Both the position numbers and the translations under genes were made by a program. DNA of 64,000 bases. It comes from Dreissena polymorpha. Its lineage: Eukaryota > Mollusca > Bivalvia > Myida > Dreissenidae. Position 1 is the first letter of the stretch; each line of letters opens with the position of its first letter. The stretch spans positions 25,983,137 through 26,047,136 of the forward strand of contig NC_068366.1 of the NCBI RefSeq assembly GCF_020536995.1, read 5' to 3'. The notes beneath the pieces are model-generated. The model did no database searches. It saw only the letters and a program-made list of their open reading frames with translations, and had not been told where the DNA came from. Of this stretch, positions 34,136-47,306 are shown piece after piece.

Positions 34136-34599
34136 CATAACACAACATGTACATGATTCTAGGCTTGTTATTCTTTAGCAAGGCAACCAAAATTCTAAAG
34201 ATGGTTGCCAGTGCAGCAACCAATTGCGAAAAAGAGACATATTTTTGTTATTTTGTCTTAGTTATCTCTATAACATAAATATGAGGACAAACAGTGCACA
34301 CACAACTCGACCTGTGCGGTAAGACACTCCCGTTATAAATTTGAATGGGTTGTGAACTTGCGATATACATAACACAACATGTACATGATTCTAGGCTTGT
34401 TATTCTTTAGCAAGGCAACCAAAATTCTAAAGATGGTTGCCAGTGCAGCAACCAATTGCGAAAAAGAGACATATTTTTGTTATTTTGTCTTAGTTATCTC
34501 TATAACATAAATATGAGGACAAACAGTGCACACACAACTCGACCTGTGCGTTAAGACACTCCCGTTATAAATATGAATGGGTTGTGAACTTGCGATATA
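34136..34599. repeat. Tandem duplication, two 232-base copies
   Basis: 34136-34367 and 34368-34599 differ at only a handful of bases, so the duplication is recent. No coding sense found in it. Confidence 0.85.
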
Positions 34600-37125
34600 A
34601 AGCTTTAACATAATTTTCAAAACTGAGTTGCGTCTAAGATTATGCAATAGCGAAAAACTTCAGTGCCTTCAGGGCTTTGTTTTTTATCATAAAATGTATT
34701 TGACCGTACACTGGGGTGCAGACAGCCCATGTGCCTGCTAAAAGAACCTTAAATCAATAAATACAAACATATGGTGACATTTATACAGAGGTTTAATTGT
34801 TACATTTTTAACTTTAAACAAATTTCATCCATAATAACGACTAAACATAGCGATGTAAATCAAACACAAGATTCGATGAATGTTACGATGACGGATACTA
34901 TTGACATTCCACACATCAATTGGCAGGACATGTATTGTTCTCAAATATTCTTCATTCACAACGATCATTTAGTTTTCATAACATTTAAATCCTCGACAAC
35001 AGTTTTATTTATCGCTTCCCCTTTAGTTAACATGGCCAAAGAGCAACATCATTGAATATCGAAACAACAGTCACGAAGCTTTGTTGTCTGGAACTGTTGT
35101 TGATTCATTAAAGTAAAAAAAGGACCCAGTTTTTATGGTAGGTAAATCACGCCGGGTATGCGGATACTCTGATGGTGGATGGCACTCCCATAACCGAGAA
35201 CAACAAACGTCACGCGCGAGATGAATGTAGCTCAGTTTTGTATAAGTTATATCCTAAAGATCAGTTTTTAAGACAAGACACATGGTCGAGTTGATAAATG
35301 GTGTATCCTTTTGTACTGGGAAGACAAAATTTCACGGAAAATGGTTCATATTTGCCCCCAAATTAGAAAATTCGGTCGGAAAACAACATAAACTGGAGGA
35401 ACAGTAAACATTTGAACAAAATAAAACTACTTAGAAATATTGCAAGAAAGTGTTTGCTATTCCAGAATGTAGAGTAATCACTGCGCTTCAAATTCTGAAA
35501 TTTCGATAATTCAATGAAATATAAACAGAGATAGACCATGTTTTAATAGGTGGTATACATCAAGATACAGGCACTTCTATTACCGACAAAGGGCACTTCG
35601 GATCACGGAGACGTTCAACAAATTGGTCACTCTGATAACCAAGTTTTATCTTCTACCTTAAATGCATTTATGTATGTTATTGCTTTTTGTCAAACGCAAC
35701 ACTTTAACTAATGGCTTCGCCACATTAGGTATGGTTACGTACTGTGTTCATTCGATGCGAAACCACACATGAAATGCACAAGTTATAGAAATAAATCTGA
35801 ATGTCGCGTTAAACCACACAAGACGAATGTAAGTATACATAAAATTCATTTAGAATTACGTTTACCCTTCGGTGTGCTAATCTGATTTTCCATTTACTTT
35901 TATCGACTTACACTAATGTCTGGTTTGACAATGATAACACACATTTCATGCGGTGAATATGCAACTAACAAGTTAAAAAACACAATAGTTAAACTTTTGT
36001 TTTAAATTTAATTGTTTTTTTATTGATGTACTTCCAGTCGTTACATGGTTCTCTACTGTGTAAGTCGCATAAACTTTCCAGTTAGATTTTACAGAAAAGC
36101 ATTGGTAAAATAGTATTGAATTGACTGGAAAGTGCTGTAAATATCTAAATCAAGAATGAAATGAACGCTTTGTGCGTGGGTGTCATAAAATGGCCGGTGC
36201 ACTACTTCCGACTTAACAACTTGTTACTTGGAAAGAAATATGATAGTTATGCACTATTCAGAGTCTTGTCTATCTCGAGAAATATTTGGGTCGATGTTTC
36301 AAAGGTTATAATCATTATATCAGATAGAATGAGCATTATAAAGCCACATATCGTTCATATGCGTTACATGGATTAGAATTGATTTTGACATACTTTATTT
36401 TTTTCGTGAAAAACTTAAATAATTTGAGATAAAAATTGATACTGAATATGTCAGATTCGCCAAAATAATTTTTAAAATCGGTTAAATTAATCACATAATT
36501 CCCTTATCCCTGTATATAAAATGTACAACAATCATCTATATTTTCCTTCATTTTAACCGTTATGTTAGACACTCCACAATGCATCTACGCTGCTTCTTAG
36601 GGGCAAAAATGTTGGACGCACCTAATCATGGTGTGTATACTCCAAACAGGCCCAGGTACGCCCCCTGAATTAAGTTTCATGGCTTAGATCGAAGAATGTT
36701 TCTTATTATTCTATTTACTTTTGGTAACTTTATATTTTACTTTAGCCATCTGAAATATACATTCAATAAAAATATACGATGAACAACATTTTGTCGTATT
36801 AAGGTAGCAATCGACAGTGCCTATTGTTTTTAGACAATCTACTATTTATACTAGATGTACATTTTCATTTTTCATTACCACCATACCGTATAATCGAAAG
36901 TATGCCGTCAAAAGTATTGTTTTAATGACATGGTTTTATGAAATAATACATTTTGACTATTTTTATCGGGATCATCAGTTCTACAAAGCAACAAAGCAAC
37001 ATCGTTACATCCGCACTTTTAACACCCAATACAGCATTCTCACAGCGGCCTTACGATGAGAAACTCGCTGGCTGCACGGACTGTATATAATGTAATCTAG
37101 AGTCCGTGCTGGCTGTAAATCCGCG
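34600..37125. other. Gene-free stretch
   Basis: Short open frames (34771-35055, 36161-36376, 36817-37059) lack splice signals or family features. No repeat recognised. Confidence 0.4.
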
Positions 37126-37339
37126 TTGGTGTAAAGGGAGACAAATGCAGAACTATTGTATATAATTTTCCACATGAAACCGAGTTTTTCAAAACTTCAT
37201 TGAAAATGAAAAATGTACTCCAGGTAAGCGTTTAAATACGTTAAAAAAAGTGGGGTGGTATATTCGGCCCACATTTTTTTCACACCCCACAATAAAGGTT
37301 TCATATAGAAAATCACCCCATATTTATAGTAATGTCTTA

Positions 37340-37401
<62 letters not shown>
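37126..37401. repeat. Interspersed repeat copy 3 with adjoining ta microsatellite
   Basis: Repeat body 37126-37339, followed by a (ta)n run to 37401. It abuts the left end of the Penelope-like fossil. Confidence 0.7.
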
Positions 37402-37403
<2 letters not shown>

Positions 37404-37865
37404 ATTCCCCACGAAGAAGGCATTGAGGCCTTCACACATGCTTGGGAAACAAGAGACACAAAAGACCCTTCAACAAAAACATTAGTGGATTTTCTGACCC
37501 TCATCCTGAAATGTAATAACGTTGAGTTCAATGGGGTGCATTACCTCTATAACCGACCTTTATTCAAAACCCACAGATAGCCACCAGTACCTTCTACCTA
37601 CAAGCTGCCATCCACCACACTGCTGTAGGAATATACCATTTAGCTTAGCCCTTCGAATACGGCGGATTTGTACCCAAAAATCAGATTTTGAAATCCGAAC
37701 AAAGGAGCTAACCGAACAATTATGCAGACGTGGGTACAATGACACGAAAGTATCCCAATCCATTACCAAAGCCGGAAATTTACATAGGGAGGACCTACTC
37801 CAATACAAAAGCAAAACGCCAAACACTCGCATACCGTTTGTGGTCACTTACCAACTGAAACTTTC

Positions 37866-38060
37866 TTAGACAAAATTTTCACTAAGAATTCACATTTTTT
37901 CTAAGAATTTTACTATAACTGTAATATTTTCTTAGTTTTTGTCTTAGAAACGTTCTAATGTCTTAGAATTTTCTAAGAGTCGCCGAATTTTACTATAAAA
38001 GTTAGAAACCTCTACACCTGTCTATAACGTATAGAATTTTCTTAGAGAAAATATTTTTCG
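37866..38060. promoter_or_regulatory. Left subterminal ttcttag repeats of Harbinger
   Basis: At least six ttcttaga/tctaaga motifs in both orientations; the right end (46300-46432) mirrors this. Likely binding sites for the transposase or SANT partner (inference). Confidence 0.5.
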
Positions 38061-38925
38061 GCCATTTTGTGTTGATTTATTGAAAATAATATCGAATTTC
38101 ACGTCAAACCACCACAGGTAAGTTAAATTTAACATTGTTAAACAATCTTTACATTTTAAATGACGTAAACGCACCTAATATGTAGATAACGTAACATAAA
38201 TATCCATCTCTCGTATGTTTACAAACGCATTTAAAATGTGGGAACAAAATTCACCACAATATATACGTTGACAGTTATTATCATCCTAGAATGTATTACT
38301 ATGTCGAAACCTTCACTTTCCTATTTTACAAAATACGAAACTGTAAAGTGACGAAACCTCCTTAGATACATTTCCGTCAAAACAAATATGGCGGACTTAT
38401 GGCGGACGTATCAGTTTTGTTTACATCTTCGAAAACTTTAAATGAACGTTTCCAATTTAAATAGGAACATAACGATGCAAAAGCACATCATCTCTTGTGC
38501 TTTCAAGTTAAATGCTCATACTGTAATTTTATAAAACTGTATGGATTTAGAAATTGGTATCGTAACAATTCTTGAATTGGAGAAAGTGTAATCTAAATCA
38601 CATGTCAATTTACTATACTATTTTCACTTTTAAAGTTTTATACTTAATTTCTTAAAAACGTGATGTAATTTTTTTGTTTTCCATTTTTATTTATTGTCAT
38701 CCTAGCGTTGTTTATATTGTTGGTTGAACTGTTCATATTAAATTTGTAATTGGATGGTGATATCAATATACTCATTGAGCAATTGCCTATGAAATGAACA
38801 TTGGTATAAGATGTGAAAATCTAAAGGACCTATAAGCACTCATACCTGACCCGACAAATGAAATCCCACCTAATGAGGAAATTAGCAACTGTTGCATCCC
38901 ACTATAATGTGTGCATGATCGTTTG

Positions 38926-39060
38926 AATTTTTTTCATAAAAGCGGAAATTGTCGTCCCTGATTAGCCTGTGCGGATTGCACAGGCTAATCTGGGATGACA
39001 ATTTACGCACAAGCATTATGCCCAGTTTTCTCAGAAATTTCCGCTTTTATGAAAAAAATT
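38926..39060. repeat. Short hairpin element with perfect 25-base inverted ends
   Basis: Arms containing cataaaagcggaaatt / aatttccgcttttatg are perfect over 25 bases and enclose the family core gattagcctgtgcggattgc. Sits 100 bases upstream of the transposase ATG. Confidence 0.85.
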
Positions 39061-39161
39061 CTCAGAAAACTACACAATGTTTCTAATATTATTATTTGTG
39101 TATTTGTTTTGCAAGTAAGATAATATGGATATAAACCTTGTTTATTTATTGACTTGTAGAT

Positions 39162-41220
39162 ATGAATGAAAGACTCGATACCTATGAAAACCTCACAAAC
39201 ATGGAGGTTGTTCGTAGATATCGTCTAGATAAGGATGGTATTGATCGGCTGAATGATGAATATGGTGATCGATTAGCGCCAAGAACACTTGGCCAAAGAA
39301 ATGTCTCCGCTTTGGAAAAAATAATTGTCACCCTACGCTATTTTGCGTCGGGTGACTTTCAAATCAATGATGGAGACATCCATAAACTGTCACAGCCATC
39401 TGTATCAAGAGCTGTGACACAATTCACAGAGATGCTGGCTAACCAGGAAACGATGACAAGAAACATAACATTCCCAACCAGTATGCATGATATAACCAGG
39501 GTGAAGACGGACTTCCAAGGTATAGCCAACTTTGCCAATGTTGTTGGAGTGGTTGACGGGACGCAAGTCCAAATTCAAGCTCCGCATGTCAATGAGGACG
39601 CCTATGTTAATAGAATGGGATATCATTCGATTAATACCCAGGTAAAAAAAATAGCAATTCATGTACACATTTATTTTTACATATAGAAGCCTAACTTCCT
39701 ACATTCATACATAGTTTTCCAATTTTCATTCAAAACGTGTCTGTATACAGGATTTAATTGAACATCTATGATTCTATGTTTAACTTATTTAATAAAATGA
39801 TGCATTTGACAGTGACATAATCAAACTTTTATTATGTTATATAGTCTTTAACTGTACTGTGCTATATGTGAATTGTTCTCATAACTCTAAGATTGTACAA
39901 AGCTGTTTTAATTGATTTCCAGACTTTAGTGGATACTATATAACTTTATGGTATTTGGAATAGAGGTAACTCTGTAGTTCATGTTACAGTCTCTGTAATT
40001 TGAACTCAGGGGTTAGCTCCCTTTCATTTTACTTTAAGTGTATGACGATTCTTTGTTATATAATTTTATAGTCTCTTATAACTCGATATTTCAAATTGGC
40101 AGCATGTTATTATTATGCTTATGTTTTTATTGTATGTTGTGATTGTATATACATGTATGCTGATGAGACTCTGATAAACTAATCATAATAATAGATAGAA
40201 TCACTGGAAACAATTGGATGTTCAAGACACACAAACTACCACAACTGTTTAATTTTAGGTGATATTCAATGGCCAAGACCGACTTATTGATATAGTTGCA
40301 CGGTGGCCAGGATCAACCCATGACAGCCGGATCCTAAGGGAGAGTAGCGTATACCAACTCTTTGAACGTGGGCATGTGGCCAGCGAGCACAAATATCTGC
40401 TCGGGGACAGTGGCTACCCATGCAAGCAGTGGTTGCTCACTCCTTATTTAAACCCAGCCAATGCAGGACAGGTTAACTACAACAGGTACATGAAATTTTT
40501 TTTTTAATTGAACAATAAGATGATTCATATTCATTGTCTACAATATTTATTAGAACTATGAGAACATATTAGAATGATACATTTTGAAATAAAACAATAT
40601 CAGGTTATGGTTAGTGCTTTTTGAATGTATGTTTACAACTATATCCATGGCATAAAATAAGTTTTTATTTCATGTGGTGTAGCAATACAAACAATAATAA
40701 ATAAAGTTTTTATATATTGCAATAATAATATCACACACTGATTGTGATTTAAAAAGTATATCAGCAAAATAATTTAACTATATTTATTAAATGTAAATTT
40801 GATATCACAGAGCTCACAAGATAACAAGGTGCAAAGTTGAACGAGGAATTGGCCAACTGAAAAGAAGATGGGGAGTCCTGCATGGGGAAATTCGATTGAA
40901 ACCTGAAAAGGCTTGTCAGTAAGTCATTTATGTGTTGCCAAAAAAATTACAATGATAAAAATGATGATTTAACATAAACATCACATTTATTTGAACTAAA
41001 AATAACAACATAATCATAATACACTGTGTAATATAGTGTTCAATGTCATTTTTACAGAGTTATCATGGCATGTGGAGTGTTGCATAACATTTGCAAAGAA
41101 ATGAACATCCCAATGATTGGGGATGATATACCAGCCAACATGCAGCAGGAAGTACCTTACCAAGGAATTCAGAATGGGCTGCGATACAGGGATTTCGTAG
41201 CACTAACATATTTTAACTAA
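39162..41220 (+). CDS. HARBI1-like: Harbinger transposase (HARBI1-like nuclease), four coding exons
   Basis: Exons 39162-39641, 40259-40485, 40811-40918 and 41058-41220 give 978 coding bases (325 residues plus stop), in phase throughout, near the usual HARBI1 length. N-terminal helices, then VVGVVDGTQVQI (first catalytic Asp), YLLGDSGYP (second Asp) and VERGIGQLKRRW (Glu), so the DDE set is kept. Donors and acceptors are standard; the ATG exon is preceded by a cttgtag acceptor, suggesting a noncoding 5' exon. It is convergent with the SANT gene. No stop or shift was seen, so it may be active or recently active. Confidence 0.88.
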
Positions 41221-41221
41221 G

Positions 41222-41580
41222 GTACGCACATAGACAAAACAAGTCTATAAAATGTGTGTTCATTTACATCGGATAAAGACAAAACAAGTCTATAACATGT
41301 GTGTTCATTAACATCTGAAAGAGACAAAACAAGTCTTAAAAATGTGTGCCCATTTACAACTGATTAAGACAAAACAAGTCTATAAAATGTTTGTTCTTTT
41401 ACATTGGATAAAGACAAAACAAGTCTATAACATGTGTGTTCATTAACGTCTGAAAGAGACAAAACAAGTCTTAAAAATGTGTGCCCATTTACAACTGATT
41501 AAGACAAAACAAGTCTATAAAATGTTTGTTCTTTTACATTGGATAAAGACAAAACAAGTCTTAAAAATGTGTGTTAATTT
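41222..41580. repeat. Minisatellite, about 60-base unit (agacaaaacaagtctataaa)
   Basis: Six copies of agacaaaacaagtct, spaced about 60 bases, with a three-unit higher-order pattern. Begins right after the transposase stop codon. Confidence 0.8.
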
Positions 41581-41754
41581 AAAGTGCTGTGCCTTCGAAC
41601 ACAAGTGACACTCGGATTTTTAAACTTTAAATGGGGGGAGAAGCCAGATATAAGCCGAACCTAGCTACAAAGAGTCGGGTGGCGCCCGATGATACCCCTG
41701 CCACAGAGCAGGTAATACGAGTTATAACTCGGGGGACTAGGTGCCTGAGCTTCT

Positions 41755-41803
41755 TTCAGCGATACAGGGATTTTGTAGCACTAACATATTTTAACTAAGG
41801 TAC
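41755..41803 (+). repeat. Repeat copy of the transposase gene's last 45 bases
   Basis: gcgatacagggattttgtag through the stop and ggtacg matches 41180-41226 almost exactly. It follows a 180-base segment (41575-41755) with no known match. Confidence 0.75.
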
Positions 41804-42393
41804 GGTAAAACAAATTAAATTAATGACTTAACAATTTCAATATGGACATAAGAGTTAATATCAAAATACACATTAGAGTGAACAACCCATGTACATTGTT
41901 TACAAACATCTAAATGTTTACGATTTCTTTGATGTTAATTATCATTGCAGTTAACAGTAAAAAATAGCATAAACTTGTTACCAATTTTGGTGATACAATA
42001 TAATTATCGAACTGTAAAAGTATGTACCTTTCAACAATAAAGAACAATAACATTGAATGTTTAAATGAAGACCATTTTATCGTACTTCTAAATTATTAAA
42101 CAGAATTAAACTTGTCAGTAATACTGACACAACTGTACAAAATATACAACTGAAAATGAAGTCCATACATGTGTTAAAAAAGGTGATTTAGAAGATTCTA
42201 TATATTATTGTATATTGTAAGTGTCTTCAAACATAATAAATATTTAAGCATTTCATGCTTTCAAAATTGCTTTCTGTATCAAAAATGCATTAAATTTTCA
42301 TTAAAACAAATGCTATTTTAAAAAAGTATTTAATTTTTTTATGGACTAAGGATTTTGATAAAAAAAAACAAAAGCTTACATTAAAAAAAACAT

Positions 42394-45300
42394 TTATGGT
42401 GACTGTAGCTTTTGTGTTAACAACTGGATTTCAAGTATAATTTTTTTTCTTTTCAGTTGCTCCAAAGACATTCCATGTAGTTGGTCGTTTCCGTGACAGC
42501 TGCAGTTACATCTGACAAAGAAAATTCATTAGTCATACTTTGACATATGAACTAGACTGAACAAATAAATGTGCTTAGGATTATATAGTTAATTTAGTAT
42601 CAACAAGCGGAAACTTGAAGTTATTTTTTGTTTTGTTGAATATAGCAATTGTTAAATCTAATAAAACACTGATGAGTTTTCTGATATTTATTTGTCAACA
42701 AATAGATGCTCCCCAACACTCTCAATTGTCTCTCTTACATTCACAATAAGACTGAATGAGTATTTCCACTTACATTAGCAATCAGATAAAAAGATATTTT
42801 AAGTTTTCACTATATTTTGTACAAATTTACAATGGTATGTTTATTAACCCTTTGCATGCTGGGAAATTTGTTGTCTGCTAAAATGTTGTCTGCTAAATTT
42901 CTAAAATTAGCATTTTCTTTGATTTTTTTTCAAAGAATACTATCAGAATAGCAAACACTTTGGATCCTGATGAGACGCCACGTTCTGTGGCGTCTCATCT
43001 GGATCCAAACTGTTTGCAAAGGCCTGCAAAATCGGTTACAGCGCTCAAGGGGTTAATATAATATCAATCACATGTTGAAAGGCATTTTTAAAAACTACTT
43101 GACTGCAAATGATAATTTGTATACACCAAACATATGATGATATTATGTTTTTATCTGTTGTCTTTTTGTTTTCTTTTATTATGAAAATATATTTTGTTAA
43201 TACCTGCTACCATAATCCACCGATTCACTTGGCCCTGCCACCACTTCCAAGTATTGTGTTACTGTATGGGAAGGTATTGCGCTGAAAAAAGTTTGTTTCA
43301 TGAAGCGTATATGTAAGCCCACAAATAATTTGGGTACTTAAAAATCAATGAAGCATTTTAGATAATTCTTGGTTATGCATTTCTGTACGATTTTTTTTTC
43401 ACTTGTTTTTGTATTATGTTTTTAAGAAGGAAATTGATAAAACTTTTTTTATGATTGTGCTTGTGTTTCCTGTAGTTTGTCTCGAATATTACATTAATGA
43501 GTATGAACATTAAATGCCTTATTATATATAAACAAGCAAATTCGTAGAATTGATATCCCCCGCAACATATCTTTTGTTTAAGGATGGGTGCAAATCGAAC
43601 GGATGAACATACTACAAATCAAAGGGCCATTACTCCGTTATTAACAGATGGTGTACAATGCCATTTGGCATGCATCATCGTCTTATCCATATATATACTC
43701 ATACCAAGTTTCAATGAAATGCCCCAAAGCACTTCCAAGATATGGCTCCGGACACAAAAGTGCCTATAGTAAAAAGCATTTTTTCAAGATACAAAGGGCC
43801 ATAACTCCATTATTAACAGATCGTGTACAATGCCATATGGCGTGCATCATCGTCTTATGCATATATATACTCATACCAAGTTTCAATGAAATCCGCCAAA
43901 GCACATCCAAGATATTGATCCGGACACAAAAGTGCCGGACGGACGGACAGCCGGACGGACAACGCCAAAACAATATCCCTCCGCCTCCGGCGGGGGATAA
44001 AAAGGTAAAACAGTAGAATACGGTTTATCTGCTTTTAACTTAAAAGATAATAAATAATTATCATACGCAGCTGAAAATGACTCCAATAGACTGAAGCTGG
44101 AGTCAAGTGCCACGCCTGCAGCACCAGCGATTGAAGGCGACTCAATTCCAATTACATTCATGACCGCCTCTGTCACGATGTCCAGAGTTTTTTGCAAACA
44201 ACCTCCTCCTTAAATAAAAAATTTCATTCAAGAATTTATGAATGTGTGGTTAAAATTATATAATCACACTTATGAACTTTATTCAAAACTTAAATGAGAG
44301 TTTTACTATTGCATAATTTTAAACTTGCTACTATCGGTGTACGGTAATGACTTAATTAAAAAAACTGAATTTTTTGAAGGTGTATTGATACATCATTACC
44401 AACAGGTTTTTACTTGCCAGCAAAATTAAACAAGCTATATTGTTAAAAATGACATAAGACTCAATTTTGTTGATGCATGTACTTTACATGAAGAGAACTT
44501 ACATTTCCAAAGTGATATATAAGACATAAATGTATAAGAACAAAATACTGGGTACTCATTTCAGAGGTAAAGCATAATATTTGATAATATTCTTTTCCTT
44601 TTTATATAAATATTATATTTCTCAGTTTGCAATTAATTGATGACTACCAGTCAGTGCACGGTCTCTCACGTGATCCGTATATATTATTCTGTGCTTGGCC
44701 ACCAGGTTCACCCATTTTTTTTCTAGATTGTCAGCAGATCTAGACTTGCTGGCTTTTCCATTGTACAAGTCCGACACTCTTGTCCACATCTTCTTTTTTG
44801 TTTGGCTAGTTATTCCTGTTATTAAATATATTTATTTCATTCATAAAACAATTAACATGATATAAGCATTGATTCTATTGTTTTAAAAGTAGCAAATAAA
44901 GCAAATAAATTGGTACGAATATTTTGATGTTTATTATTATTATTAACATTAAAAAGAAAATTATGAATATGATGAGATTATCTTCCATTTTTAAGTTCAT
45001 GAGATTAGAGAATGGGAATGTGCAACTTTTTGGATCAAACTATACTTTCCATCATTCCAACAGGGTGGCAGTCATTTTCCCCCGTTTCCCCCCTAGATGT
45101 TTTACTCACATTTTGTGGGTGAAATGTCTACATAATATGAAAATGTATATAAAGTAGATATTTGTTACAAAGTCATGGATGTAAAAACTTTGAGCTTAGT
45201 TCTTCTTGAATGCTTCGAGTTTTATGAGTATATTCTTACAGATCAGGGTCAGAAGCTGGGAGTGTGATTATTGAAACTACTTTAAGTTAGGTTGAAATAT

Positions 45301-45754
45301 TTGTATAAAGTTACTTGTTTTATAATGTACTAAAACAACTGTTTGTTCAATGGTGCAATTGGAAAATCTGTTAGAAACATAACACACTTAACTATAATTT
45401 CAGTGCCAAAAAAACCTTCTTCGCAAAGGGGCCTCTTTTTCTTCTGATTAACCAAAAATTCCCTTTCCCACAAAAATTTCTTTAAATTCATGCATTTTTA
45501 TCAAAAAATCTATCTCAGTATTGTTCATTACCCAAAACCAGAAAAGTGTGTCTTTTTTCCCTGAATAAGGCTGTGGCCCTTTCCACAAAGTTGGTGTTTT
45601 GGCCCTGAATTTAATTACCTTCTGTAAATCTATGTTTCAGTAGCTCATGGTTGGTTAATCCGCTGATGCCACTTCCTTCAGCCATTAAATTACAAAGGAT
45701 TAAACAATCGTCCAACGAAAATTTTTGTTCCCGTTCCTTTTTACTTGTCGCCAT
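42394..45754 (-). CDS. Harbinger Myb/SANT-like partner protein, five coding exons
   Basis: Exons 45619-45754, 44648-44815, 44067-44208, 43204-43281 and 42394-42511 keep one phase for 542 bases (180 codons plus stop within rounding). Starts MATSKKEREQKFSLDDCLIL; the core KKKMWTRVSDLYNGKASKSR...LEKKWVNLVAKHR is a trihelix/Myb-SANT DNA-binding fold; the C-terminus SLEQLKRKKIILEIQLLTQK is a coiled coil. In Harbinger elements this second protein carries the transposase to DNA and the nucleus. Intron 3 holds a repeat (43584-43998). Confidence 0.8.
42844..43056. repeat. TTAA-ended palindromic element (gagacgccac family)
   Basis: TTAA at both ends, ends aaccctttgcatgctggg / gctcaaggggtt, central hairpin tcctgatgagacgccac / gtggcgtctcatctgga. 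Related to 27434-27663. Inside an intron of the SANT gene. Confidence 0.75.
43584..43998 (+). repeat. Non-autonomous repeat with two about 173-base units
   Basis: Units at about 43620-43767 and 43793-43937 share gggccataactcc, acaatgccat, atactcataccaagtttcaa. Ends ggacggacggacag...cctccggcgggggata, a tail I recall from bivalve repeats. Confidence 0.7.
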
Positions 45755-47306
45755 TGTTTAACACTGATTTTGACAGTTGTCGTCTGTTTACATCCCAAGT
45801 AAAATGTTCTATTTTTAGAGACGGGAATTCCTATTCGTGACGAAGTCGAATGGTTACACAATGACATAACTATGAAATAAATATGTAGAATTACTTTATT
45901 CCACACATACCATTATGCAACCATCCGTGTTATATTCAGACTTGACACATTTTATTGCTTTCGATTGAAGATTGTATAGACACATAACATCAACTAACAA
46001 TTGATCCACATTCACGCGAATATGATTCGACGCACATTAATTATTAACCATTCTCTACTCTGAACGTTTGAGCGATTTCAGTATTATCGGCTTTAACGAA
46101 TAGCAGATGGAATAACATCCAATATTCAATTAAAATAATGTGTTTGAAGCCTTAAAACACATTACACTCGCGTTTTGAAATGACACACATTGTCCTTCAA
46201 AGTTGCCATATTGTTTTGCTTCGCAGTAATAATCGCGCATGCGCACAAATGCAAAAGCGCTCAATCTGTCAAAAATAGAAATCTTTTTCGAACGAAAATA
46301 GTTTTATTTTCTAAGAACGATTTTTCTCTAAGAATGGTCTTAGAAAAATTCTTAGAGGAAAATCTTAGAAAAAAAACTTTCTAAGTGAAAAAAATTAAGA
46401 ATTAGAAATTTCTATATAAAATATCTAAGAAATGTTCAGAATACCGCCCCAGGGCTACCACAAATAAAAAACATCATTGACCGCCACTGGACCACAATCG
46501 AAAAATCAAACAAGCTTAAACGTATATTTCCTGAACAGCCCATTTTGGCATACAGAAGACCCCAAAGTATCAGGGACATTCTTGTACGTGCCAAAATAAC
46601 ACCAAAATCCGAAGAAGCTGTTCTTGGAGAATCAAAACCATGCGGCACCAGTCGGTGCCAAACATGCAAAATGATGCGCCCATCAAATATATTCAAAACC
46701 ACATCTGGTGCCATTTCATCCATTAAAGGTAAACACAACTGCAACACTGCAAATGCCGTATACCTGATGACGTGCAGTATATGTAACAAGCAACATGTTG
46801 GCGAAACAAAAATGGCATTGAACATACGCATGAATCTGACTGGAAAAACTCGCAAATTCAATAGGTCTCCCGTTGCCGCACATTTCAGCGAATCGGGCCA
46901 CTCGTTTGACAATATCATTCTGAATTGTATAGAAGCAAATACACAGTGGTCCGACGAGCAACGCAAGTCGCGGGAGACATATTGGATAAGGCGACTGAAC
47001 ACCCTTGCTCCATATGGAATAAACAAAAATGACACATAATGGAGTCTTCAAAACACATACATCATACTTTAGAGGGTTGTGTTTTGGCAGATGTCAAATG
47101 TTTTCTGCGTGATTCATTGCTAAAATGAGTCTGGAGCAAGTCTATTGTAAACCACTACGAACATTCAATTAGCCTGTAACAATACGGACACGGCTCTATA
47201 GGCGAGTGCACGTTTTTATCGGTGAGTTACGATCAATCAATTTTGAATTTTAGAACTTTCCGCTGTCATGTCCAATATTGCATATACAACCATATCTGTG
47301 TTGACA

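Larger units (their letters stand above)
37855..46439. mobile_element. Harbinger (PIF/Harbinger) DNA transposon, apparently complete
   Basis: Ends ctgaaactttcttaga (left) and the inverted tttcttaga...ctgaac form (right) make imperfect terminal inverted repeats, with many further cttaga/tctaag motifs in the first and last 200 bases. It carries the two genes the superfamily needs: a DDE transposase and a Myb/SANT-like protein. Flanking target duplication could not be fixed by eye (left flank caa, right flank aat). Inserted in the Penelope-like fossil. Contains later repeat insertions at 38926-39060, 42844-43056 and 43584-43998. Confidence 0.82.

Noticed and set aside
34771-35055. 94-residue frame on the plus strand
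   Set aside because: No family resemblance, start context, promoter or splice support.
37197-37531. Ile-Tyr repeat frames
   Set aside because: Translation of a (ta)n tract and flanking repeat.
41222-41580. CRISPR-like spaced repeats
   Set aside because: The whole 60-base unit repeats, spacers are not unique, and the host is a eukaryote; it is a minisatellite.
43584-44016. Frames with internally repeated peptides
   Set aside because: They translate a two-unit interspersed repeat; only the SANT exon on the other strand is real.
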